Positions 27,105-35,376 of a DNA stretch of 64,000 nucleotides are shown in pieces (the stretch's first letter is position 1; each line of letters opens with the position of its first letter). The translations under genes were made by a program, and so were the position numbers. This stretch comes from Saccharibacillus nicotianae (GTDB lineage: Bacteria > Bacillota > Bacilli > Paenibacillales > Paenibacillaceae). Under the pieces are notes generated by a model. That model did no database searches and was not told the origin of the DNA. It worked only from the letters and a program-made list of their open reading frames with translations. The stretch spans positions 2,790,001 to 2,854,000 of the forward strand of contig NZ_JBHUGF010000010.1 of NCBI RefSeq assembly GCF_042681745.1, read 5' to 3'.

Positions 27105-27285
27105 GAGGTACCCCACTATGGGAAGATAAATGTTCTTATCGTCGCTGTTGGATACGAATCCTATCTTTAACCAGTTTGCGGTAAGATTCATATCCAAAGG
27201 CGATCTTAGCCTATGCTTCCAAAGTACCTTTCTTACGAAAGCTTGTAACTCTTTCAGAACAGTCCTATTCCCTTCGCTCTGTACT
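27105..27285 (+). repeat. Palindromic intergenic element, copy B (long type)
   Basis: The left end AGGTACCCCACTATGGG is followed by core TTATCGTCGCTG and inner arms TTGGATACGAATC (27148-27160) and GATTCATATCCAA (27185-27197). The right core AAAGGCGA is followed by an extra stretch with its own CTTTC/GAAAG hairpin, then CTCTTTCAGAAC and CTTCGCTCTGTACT. It shares the extra stretch with copy E. It lies between the GH125 and GH-A genes. Confidence 0.75.
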
Positions 27286-27372
27286 ATTTCACTATAACCG
27301 ATTCTGTTAAGTTATGCATTAAGTAATTTTTGAAATTTAGTATTTCAACTTTATTCAACATTTTGATGTGTT

Positions 27373-28704
27373 TTAAGATGATGGATTGGTGAGTAACCCT
27401 TTTTGCATCGCTTTATAGATTAACTGAGAAAATAAACTATTAGACCATGCAAACCATGGACGGGTAAAAATAGTCGGATCGTCCGAATGGAATCCTTCAT
27501 GCATATAACCGGTATCCGCATCGGTACTTTCTAATAAATGAATCATTTCTAACATTTCAGCATCATTATTAGCGGTTAATCCTTGCATCGATAATCCCAT
27601 ATGCCAGATGTAACCGTCCGGTGTATGCGGGCTTCCCATGCCTTTAGCGGCTTTTCCTTCAAAATAATACGGATTCTCAGTACTTAAAATAAATTTTCGT
27701 GTATTCAGATACATCGGATCGTTTACATCACAATATCCTAGATAAGGCATCGATAATAAGCTTGGTGTACCAGCATCATCTACCAAACAATAATTTCCAA
27801 ACCCATCTGTTTCATACGCATATATCTTTCCATGTACCGGATGTCGATAAATTCCATACCATTCGATGCCATGCTGGATTTCTTCTTCCATTTCAGCTAA
27901 CTCTGCACAAAAAGCTTCATCACGATAAACAGCGCGCACCATTTCTTGCATTTGACGTAAAGAAACGACTGCGAACATATTCGAAGGAATACTATAATGA
28001 AATTCGCAAGCATCATCACTTGGACGAAAGGCTGACCAGATCATTCCTGTATAGTTCACCGGCATGCCTAATCCTTTGTTCCGAATCGTATCTATCGCCG
28101 GACAATTGCGTCTGGTAAAACGGTACGGCGATTCTTCCATATGACGCTGTTCTGTCCGCCATAATTGGAAAATGGTACGCAACCCTTGCTTAAAGCCTGC
28201 ATCAAAAATATCGGTATTACCGCTTGTTTTCCAATAGTGATATGCCAGCCGGATCGTAAAACAAAGTGAATCTAATTCAAATTTGCGTTCCCATACCCAG
28301 GGGCTCATTTCTGTTTCATCGGCAGGGTCCCAGTGCCAATCATTGGCTGTTTCGTTAAATGAATTTGCATACGGATCAATCTCCAGATAGAACATATGTC
28401 GTCTGATTAGTCCGCTGATAATACGTTGCAATTCTTTATCTTCTTTACAAAAAGGAACATAGTGCATCAACTGCTCTACTGAATCCCGCAACCACATTGC
28501 CGGAATATCTCCTGTTATTACAAAAGTCGTTCCATCATCCATTAATTTGGTAGTTGTCTCTAATGTATTAGGAAAACAATTGCGAAATAGTTCAGCTAAC
28601 TTGGGACGGTGAGCTATTACTTGCTCTGCTTCTGCTAGCACATCCTGAACTGCCTGTGGCAGTTCGAATGTGGACATTTGAACATGTTCTAACTTTTCTA
28701 ACAT
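27373..28704 (-). CDS. GH125 exo-alpha-1,6-mannosidase
   Basis: A cytoplasmic, metal-independent exo-mannosidase that removes alpha-1,6-linked mannose. GDIPAMWLRDSVEQ, NETANDWHWDPADETEM and WERKFELDSLCF near the N-terminus and GMIWSAFRPSDDACEFHYSI in the middle match the GH125 (DUF1237) family; the length (443 residues) is normal. The C-terminal HEGFHSDDPTIFTRPWFAWS contributes to the active site. Its ATG overlaps the end of the GH38 gene by 7 bp, so the two are translated together. Together they would trim alpha-mannosides. Confidence 0.93.
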   Translation of the reverse strand: MLEKLEHVQMSTFELPQAVQDVLAEAEQVIAHRPKLAELFRNCFPNTLETTTKLMDDGTTFVITGDIPAMWLRDSVEQLMHYVPFCKEDKELQRIISGLIRRHMFYLEIDPYANSFNETANDWHWDPADETEMSPWVWERKFELDSLCFTIRLAYHYWKTSGNTDIFDAGFKQGLRTIFQLWRTEQRHMEESPYRFTRRNCPAIDTIRNKGLGMPVNYTGMIWSAFRPSDDACEFHYSIPSNMFAVVSLRQMQEMVRAVYRDEAFCAELAEMEEEIQHGIEWYGIYRHPVHGKIYAYETDGFGNYCLVDDAGTPSLLSMPYLGYCDVNDPMYLNTRKFILSTENPYYFEGKAAKGMGSPHTPDGYIWHMGLSMQGLTANNDAEMLEMIHLLESTDADTGYMHEGFHSDDPTIFTRPWFAWSNSLFSQLIYKAMQKGLLTNPSS

Positions 28705-31700
28705 GATACTTCCCCCTTATTCCATTTCAATGTTTTGATCTCATAAGGTTTGAATGACAGTTCTAATTGATTGTCTGTTGCCGATAACGTTTCAAGATGA
28801 TCTTCTAGGATATTGACCAGTGTAATCGTATGATTGTCTGGTTGACCTGCCTGTACAGGCCATTGAATACGAGCAGTGCCGCGACTGCCTGAAGATTCAT
28901 ATAGACGGATAATACTTCCTTGTCCATCTTCTGCTGGCTTGATCGTATCGAGAATAATATGCTCGCTATGATAAGAAAACAGTGATGTAAACAACTGATG
29001 ATCGATTACTGTAGATAATTTCTGATCTGTAGTCGGTGTAGCCGCAATTTTTCTATAAGATGCAGGTTGGTTAAGCTCTGCTGCTGTCCGTACAACCTGC
29101 GCTTCACGCCAATTTCCATGATGCGGTAATAACGAATAGGTGAACTCATGATGACCTAGATCGGCACCTTGATCAGGCCATTTCGGTGCTCGTAGTAATG
29201 ACAGACGCATATTGCAATCTTTGATATCGTAGCCATACTTGCAATCGTTAAGCAGACTGACTCCATAATTCCCTTCCGAAATATCTGCCCAGCGATGTCC
29301 GCAGACTTCATATTGAGCTTTGTCCCAACTGGTATTGGTATTCATTGTACGTTGCAAAGCACCAAATGGAATCTCATAGGTCGCTTGCTCGGCTACCAGA
29401 TCGACAGGGAACGATACTTTCAGCAATTTATGACTTTCATTCCACTCGACTTCTGTTTTAAAATCGATCCGGCGATGGTCTTGATACAGATGTATATGTT
29501 GCACAATAATAGACTGTCCAATCTGCCAGCGGAATTGCAATATATCCCCTGTCTGTCCACTCATTATCACTTGAGAAGAGAGACACACAGCAGTATCAGC
29601 GATCTGATCGGCAAAATGGGGATCGATATCCCACGCATCCCACAGCAACGGACGATCATGATAAAAGCCAAATACATTACCATGCTGATCTTCTTTGAGC
29701 ACGTTCCGTTCGTATTGCTTATCGTATAAAGAAACGATCTCTCCTTGCTCGCTAAACTGAATCCGATAAAAAGGAGTTTCCCAGATTGATGGAACTGCTT
29801 CTCCAACAGTGACTTGAGATGGGGATAGGGTATCGTTATCTATATGATTAGCAGGTACAGTACTATGATCATTCTCTGAACGTAGCCAGATCACTGTATA
29901 ACCGAACGCAGGAATCGATGGTACATCGACCCGTAGAGTGTATTTATTTTCCAATTGAGACTCATTTTCTGTGGATAACTTTGTAGAATTTTCGATTGCA
30001 GATGGATGAGTATTGGTCGTATGTCCTGGTAAAACAGGCTTGGCTGATGTAAACAATAACTGTGGTACTTCAGTTGTTGTAGACGGAATCGATGTGGGTA
30101 CAGTCTGCTGAACAGTAGCTTGTGAGATCACATCACTGCGCAACAATGTTCCTGATTGATCATATACCTGAACATTATTTAACTCCTCGCCACCTTCAAT
30201 CTCGATCCATTCGCCACGTTCCCAACTGAGACTATTGAACACAGCATAAGCTGTACCTTGCTGATCCGACTGTGCCAACTGCTGTCCAATCCATGATGTC
30301 CACGGAGCAAGCGCTTGATCCAGAGCAGTTGTACCAATCTCTAAAATCTGAGCATATTCCACTTCTGATGTATCGTACACTTCTGGAATCGCTGAACCAG
30401 GTACTATATCGTGAAACTGATTGAGCATAATACCAAGCCAGCCATTTTTGAATTGTTGTCTGGTAATGATTCCATCCTGTTGTTGTTCAAACAGAGCAGG
30501 ATGTACAGATAAACCTTCATCTGCATACTGCTTCGCTAGTGTTTGTATATGTGCAGATGTTAGTGTGTCATCTTGTTCTAAAGATAATTCGACAGACTCG
30601 CTATCGGCTAGGCTACTGTGGTTGAAATAGATCGTGGTAAGTCTTTCCCATACTTCTGCTTCACGATACAGTAATTCAGCTTTACGATTATGACGTTTAT
30701 TCCATGCTTGCGTCGTATAGGTTCCGCGATGTAATTCTAAATACAGATCACCACGCCAGACAGGTAGCTCATCTGCTGATTCTAATGTCTGTTCAAAAAA
30801 CTGTTTGGCTGTTCCAAATTCTGCTTGTGGTAATCCCACCATTAATTCGGCATGTTCGACATATTCAATCATTTCATGAGTGACTCCACCGCCCCCATCT
30901 CCATGTCCGTAGAGCAACATTTGCTGAGGATGGATATCTTTTTGGCGGAAATAATCCCAGTGTTCTGCGATGTCTTTCGGTGTGGTCGATTCATTGACAC
31001 CATGATTCAGATAAGACAAAATCGGCGTACCATCGATTCCTACCCAGTGAAACAGATCATAAGGGAAGATATTGGTATCATTCCAATTCAGCTTGGTCGT
31101 CATAAAATAATCGATCCCTGCTTGACGCAATAATTGTGGCAATGAAGCACAATAGCCAAATGTATCCGGTAACCATTCGATCGTAGAAGTCACGCCAAAT
31201 TCTTCACGATAAAAATGTTGTCCATATAATAGCTGACGAGCGAGTGACTCTCCGCTTGGAATATTCAGATCAGGTTCTACCCACATTCCTCCTACCAATT
31301 CCCAGCGACCTTCAGCAATTCGTTGTTTTACTTTGGCGTACAGCTCTGGATAATGATCTTTGACATAAGCAAATAATTGCGGTTGGCTCTGAGAATAGAT
31401 AAAGTCAGGATATTGCTCCATTAATGTACACATCGTTGAAAATGTACGACTGGACTTGCGAACGGTTTCCCGTACAGGCCATAACCATGCGATATCAATA
31501 TGCGATTGTCCAATCATATACATATAGCCATTTTCAGATGCATCTGGAGCAAAAACGAGTACCTGTTCTCGTAAGATTTCTTCCAGTTGTCGCCACGGTT
31601 CTTCCAGTTGCCATGATTCTTCTGGAAGTGCATAAGCAGCATGCATCGTTTGCTCCAAAGCTTTTTGGATTTCGATGCGGCGCAATTCATTTTCAGGCAA

Positions 31701-32222
31701 ACGGCGCATACTATGTAACAATATCTGCACACTGTACATCAGACTACGTAGTCCACTGTTGATACTGACCAGACTCGCCTCGTATCCTCTTAACGGAGCT
31801 ACAAATTCAGGTTGTCCGTTTAATGGATCATGGGGTTCAGGAATCGGATCGTATAATTCAATATCAAGTTCAATCTGGGTGCCTACATATGATTCGCGCA
31901 AAGGAACAAACGTATGATTTTTATCAAGCCCATGATAGAACTCGCCATTGATTTTTAGTAATCCTTCGCCACCGCCTGCATTGAATACCAAGCCGACAGG
32001 ATGTGATGACCATGAAGCTGGAATTTGGATATTGGTTTGTAAAAAGTAGGTGATACCATGCTTTTCTTTTAATCTCATATCACTATTCTGACGTGGTACA
32101 AGAACCTCATAATGATCAGGTGTAATATAACGAGTTTCTTCTACTGTCCATTGATTCAGTTCTTGCGTATCCAACCATTGTTTGGTAGATAAAAGTTTGA
32201 TAAATCGTTCGATCTGGTACAT
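28698..32222 (-). CDS. GH38 alpha-mannosidase
   Basis: A zinc-dependent retaining alpha-mannosidase, cytoplasmic (no signal peptide). MIGQSHIDIAWLWPVRETVR gives zinc ligands His241 and Asp243; EWLPDTFGYCASLPQLL gives the nucleophile Asp353. An N-terminal beta domain precedes the catalytic (beta/alpha)7 domain, and large beta domains follow. At 1174 residues it is longer than common bacterial GH38 enzymes. The extra length includes a Ser/Thr-rich stretch (about 690-745) between the central and C-terminal domains. The start is ATG 32222 after GAGGAGG, 15 bp inside the longer frame. It lies 78 bp after GH3. Confidence 0.95.
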   Translation of the reverse strand: MYQIERFIKLLSTKQWLDTQELNQWTVEETRYITPDHYEVLVPRQNSDMRLKEKHGITYFLQTNIQIPASWSSHPVGLVFNAGGGEGLLKINGEFYHGLDKNHTFVPLRESYVGTQIELDIELYDPIPEPHDPLNGQPEFVAPLRGYEASLVSINSGLRSLMYSVQILLHSMRRLPENELRRIEIQKALEQTMHAAYALPEESWQLEEPWRQLEEILREQVLVFAPDASENGYMYMIGQSHIDIAWLWPVRETVRKSSRTFSTMCTLMEQYPDFIYSQSQPQLFAYVKDHYPELYAKVKQRIAEGRWELVGGMWVEPDLNIPSGESLARQLLYGQHFYREEFGVTSTIEWLPDTFGYCASLPQLLRQAGIDYFMTTKLNWNDTNIFPYDLFHWVGIDGTPILSYLNHGVNESTTPKDIAEHWDYFRQKDIHPQQMLLYGHGDGGGGVTHEMIEYVEHAELMVGLPQAEFGTAKQFFEQTLESADELPVWRGDLYLELHRGTYTTQAWNKRHNRKAELLYREAEVWERLTTIYFNHSSLADSESVELSLEQDDTLTSAHIQTLAKQYADEGLSVHPALFEQQQDGIITRQQFKNGWLGIMLNQFHDIVPGSAIPEVYDTSEVEYAQILEIGTTALDQALAPWTSWIGQQLAQSDQQGTAYAVFNSLSWERGEWIEIEGGEELNNVQVYDQSGTLLRSDVISQATVQQTVPTSIPSTTTEVPQLLFTSAKPVLPGHTTNTHPSAIENSTKLSTENESQLENKYTLRVDVPSIPAFGYTVIWLRSENDHSTVPANHIDNDTLSPSQVTVGEAVPSIWETPFYRIQFSEQGEIVSLYDKQYERNVLKEDQHGNVFGFYHDRPLLWDAWDIDPHFADQIADTAVCLSSQVIMSGQTGDILQFRWQIGQSIIVQHIHLYQDHRRIDFKTEVEWNESHKLLKVSFPVDLVAEQATYEIPFGALQRTMNTNTSWDKAQYEVCGHRWADISEGNYGVSLLNDCKYGYDIKDCNMRLSLLRAPKWPDQGADLGHHEFTYSLLPHHGNWREAQVVRTAAELNQPASYRKIAATPTTDQKLSTVIDHQLFTSLFSYHSEHIILDTIKPAEDGQGSIIRLYESSGSRGTARIQWPVQAGQPDNHTITLVNILEDHLETLSATDNQLELSFKPYEIKTLKWNKGEVSC

Positions 32223-32299
32223 AGAGAGCCTCCTCAAATCATGATTGTTTGGAGATATTAGTGTATCTGTTGATATCCATGCTTAGATAAAAACGTTCA

Positions 32300-34603
32300 T
32301 CATTCACGTACCGTCAATGTCACAACCTGACCTTCGATAGAATTGCTACCGACCTGAATCTGAAAATCGCCTGGCTCTACAATACGATCTAATTGAGAAG
32401 TGACTAATGCTAGATGTTCTGGTGTCAAAGTAAATGTCACTGTCTGTGTCTCTCCCGGTTGTAAAAAGACTTTTTGAAATCCTTTAAGTTCTTTTTCTGG
32501 ACGAGTAACTGAAGCAAATAGATCGGTCAAATACAATTGTGCTACTTCCCAACCGGCTACCTCTCCTGTATTCGTAATCTGCACACTCACTTGAGCATCT
32601 TCATCCGGTGATATAATCGTAGGATTTACTACAGGTGAATCATAAGCAAATGTTGTATAACTTAGTCCATGTCCGAACGCATAAGCAGGCTGCAAATCCA
32701 TTTCCAGATAACGCTTACCGCGTGTACGCTTGCTATTATAATACACAGGCAATTGCCCTACATGTCTGGGTACAGAGATTGTTAGACGACCGGATGGATT
32801 CACATCTCCATACAAAATCTCTGCAAGCGCATGACCACCTTCTTGTCCTGGATACCATGCTTCAATAATGGCATCGGCATGTTCATCGATCCACGGTTCT
32901 GCTACAGGTCGTCCATTGATATAGATCACAACCAACTTTTTACCTAGATCATAAATCTGCTGACACAATTCTAACTGTACCCCTGTCAGATTGAGATTGG
33001 AGCGATCGATTCCTTCGCCACATTCCATATCGCTTTCTTCTGCATCATGGACTAATGATTGACCTGTTCGTAAATCAATCGTCCCTTCGCCAAAATCACG
33101 AGCACTTGATCCACCGAGTACTAGAATAACTGTATCTGCTTGCTTGGCGGTATCTACAGCAAGTTCAAATCCTTCGCGAGAATTGTCTTTGATCCGGCAA
33201 CCCGGTGCATATAACAGTTGATTGCTGTCTGCTCCTAGCTTTTGCCGTAATCCTTCTAACACTGTAATCACTTTGCCTGCTGGTTGTGGCGAAGTATAAT
33301 CACCTAATTGGTTATACGGTTTATTCGCATTGGGCCCAATCACTGCTATTTTTCCTGTAGATGATGATTGTAATGGTAAAGCCGAATCTTTATTTTTAAG
33401 CAAAATAATTCCTTGTCTAGCGACTTCACGAGCCAATTCAATATGTTCTGTACTATGGATCACACGAGCAGCACGTTCAGGATCGACATAAGGTTGATCA
33501 AATAAACCTAACTGAAATTTCACTTTGAGTAGACGACGAACTGCTTGATCCAAATGAGCCTCTTGAGCGATTCCTTGCTCTAATGCAGATTTGAGGTATT
33601 TGCCAAACATATACCCTGACATTTCCAGATCGATTCCTGCTTGTAGCGATAATGCTGTTGCTTTCTCTCCTGTCTCTGCCACATTATAACCATGTACCAG
33701 CATATTCATAGCACTTGCATCGGTAATAATAAAGCCATCAAATCCCCACTGTTGTCGAAGCACATCATCTAACAAATATTCACTGGATGTACAAGGTACA
33801 CCATCAATTTCGTTATATGCAGTCATGACTGATATCGCTCCTGCTTCAATTGCTTTGCGGAAAGGAACCAGATCAATCTCATGCAATTCTTTCATTCCCA
33901 TATGTACAGGTGCAGCATTGCGTCCACCTTCAGAAGCGCCATAACCGACAAAGTGTTTTAAAGTGGCTATTACTGTGTCCGGTGAATCCAATCCTTTGCC
34001 TTGCAGACCGATCACAGCAGCAGTGGCAAGTTCTCCTGCTAGATAAGGATCTTCTCCATATGTTTCCTCTGTTCGTCCCCAGCGTGGATCACGCACAATA
34101 TCCAGTACCGGTGAATAGGTAGCTACACCACCTTGACTGCGCGTCTCGATCGCTACTGCTTCACACATTTGCTGATACAATGCTGGATTCCATGTGCTTG
34201 CCGCAAGTAGTGGAACTGGATAGACTGTTGCGCCGATTGCCATATGTCCATGAGAACATTCTTCGCCAAACATTAGCGGAATCCCTAATCTGGAATGTTC
34301 GATAACAAAACGCTGAATATCATTGAGTGCAGCAGCTCCTTCGGCTGGAGAAAGTCCCGTTTCCAGCGTCACTTCTGTCCAGGGATCAGCACGTAATGTG
34401 GCATATAAGGAACCGATTTGTCCTTGACGAACCTCTTCTTTAAATTCTTCGGTAAGCGTAACAGTTCCATCTTCATTTTTGGTAAACGTACGCCAGCCAA
34501 ATAATTGGATCAGTTGCCCTACTTTTTCATCCAGTGTCATTTGAGCAAGCAGGTCTTGTACGCGTTCTTCAATAGAAAGTGCTGGATTTTTATAATTGGT
34601 CAT
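32300..34603 (-). CDS. GH3 beta-glycosidase
   Basis: A 767-residue GH3 enzyme without signal peptide. The N-terminal barrel has TLKHFVGYGASEGGRN and the nucleophile Asp295 in IITDASAMN. The second alpha/beta domain (GQEGGHALAEILYGDVNPSG) and a C-terminal fibronectin-III-like domain (about 655-765) complete the BglX/xylosidase-type layout. The specificity (beta-glucosidase, beta-xylosidase or other) cannot be read with certainty; in this cluster it probably releases the beta-linked end of the imported oligosaccharide. It is the first gene of GH3-GH38-GH125. AAAGGATG precedes the ATG. Confidence 0.93.
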   Translation of the reverse strand: MTNYKNPALSIEERVQDLLAQMTLDEKVGQLIQLFGWRTFTKNEDGTVTLTEEFKEEVRQGQIGSLYATLRADPWTEVTLETGLSPAEGAAALNDIQRFVIEHSRLGIPLMFGEECSHGHMAIGATVYPVPLLAASTWNPALYQQMCEAVAIETRSQGGVATYSPVLDIVRDPRWGRTEETYGEDPYLAGELATAAVIGLQGKGLDSPDTVIATLKHFVGYGASEGGRNAAPVHMGMKELHEIDLVPFRKAIEAGAISVMTAYNEIDGVPCTSSEYLLDDVLRQQWGFDGFIITDASAMNMLVHGYNVAETGEKATALSLQAGIDLEMSGYMFGKYLKSALEQGIAQEAHLDQAVRRLLKVKFQLGLFDQPYVDPERAARVIHSTEHIELAREVARQGIILLKNKDSALPLQSSSTGKIAVIGPNANKPYNQLGDYTSPQPAGKVITVLEGLRQKLGADSNQLLYAPGCRIKDNSREGFELAVDTAKQADTVILVLGGSSARDFGEGTIDLRTGQSLVHDAEESDMECGEGIDRSNLNLTGVQLELCQQIYDLGKKLVVIYINGRPVAEPWIDEHADAIIEAWYPGQEGGHALAEILYGDVNPSGRLTISVPRHVGQLPVYYNSKRTRGKRYLEMDLQPAYAFGHGLSYTTFAYDSPVVNPTIISPDEDAQVSVQITNTGEVAGWEVAQLYLTDLFASVTRPEKELKGFQKVFLQPGETQTVTFTLTPEHLALVTSQLDRIVEPGDFQIQVGSNSIEGQVVTLTVRE

Positions 34604-34636
34604 AAGTGATCATCCTTTCAATTGGAGTTGCAGGGT

Positions 34637-34836
34637 GGAAATAAAGTGGAAAGTTTCTGCACATCTAGGTACACCGCTGCGGGGGAAGAGTGGCTATTGT
34701 CGTCGCTGGTGTAAAGAAATCCCTGAATGAATTTTTAAGGGTCGGGATTTCTTTACAAAGGCGAGCGCTTCGCTCTTTCATAGCCTCTCTTCCCCCTCCG
34801 CTCTGTGCTAGGTGCGAATTTCTCACGTTTATTTCC
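34637..34836 (+). repeat. Palindromic intergenic element, copy C (most extensive)
   Basis: An imperfect palindrome of 200 bp. The ends GGAAATAAA/TTTATTTCC, then GGGGGAAGAG/CTCTTCCCCC and GGCTAT/ATAGCC form the outer stem. Inner arms TGTAAAGAAATCCC (from 34710) and GGGATTTCTTTACA are perfect. Cores TGTCGTCGCTGG and AAAGGCGAGCGCTTCGCTC flank the inner stem, and CTCCGCTCTGTGCT ends the right side. It lies just upstream of the GH3 start, in its 5' leader. Confidence 0.85.
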
Positions 34837-35309
34837 AGCAACTTGGGTGGGTAGTGTAGGGACATGGTAAAGATAGTAGTGATTTAGATATTGGAATATT
34901 GGGTGCTTGATTTTAGTAGAGTGATTTAGAATTAACGTTATATTTTTTAGTTTTATATTTTTTTAGGTTTGGTTTGGGTGAGAAGTTATTATTTTTGGGT
35001 TTTTAGTGTGTTGATGGTTGTGCTTTGGTATTTTTGTTTTAGTTATTTTTGTTGTAATTCCTTTTATTTATTTGTATATGATTTGGTGTCGTGAGTTGGA
35101 GATAGATTGTTTGAGATTATGAATAAGATTGTGTTAAGGATATATAAGAATGTAGTGATTTTGTGGTTCTTTTAAAAAAGTGTCTAGTAACTACTTCTGT
35201 TCTTGAAGTGGGATACCTTTACAATTTTATTTATTGTTTGATTTGTTTTGAAAAAATGGGTGTGTTTTGTTCTTGTGACAGATCGTATATTTTGCTTTTG
35301 TTTAAAAAG
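34837..35309. other. Long G/T-skewed spacer
   Basis: The plus strand is almost free of C and very rich in T and G over about 350 bp, so the minus-strand RNA leading into GH3 would be rich in A and C and nearly unstructured. No gene is visible. Confidence 0.6.
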
Positions 35310-35339
35310 AAAAGGACGGAATAGAGGTTCCGTCCTTTT
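35310..35339 (-). terminator. Terminator after solute-binding protein copy 1
   Basis: AAAAGGACGGA and TCCGTCCTTTT form a perfect 11-bp stem followed by TCTTTTT on the minus strand, about 40 bp after the stop at 35377. Confidence 0.9.
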
Positions 35340-35376
35340 GGTGTTGGTATGGAATTGCTTGTGGTGCTGTTGGAAA

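Noticed and set aside
34665..34865. Minus-strand 66-codon frame within element C
   Set aside because: It is an accident of the palindrome, with no ribosome binding site and no protein-like composition.
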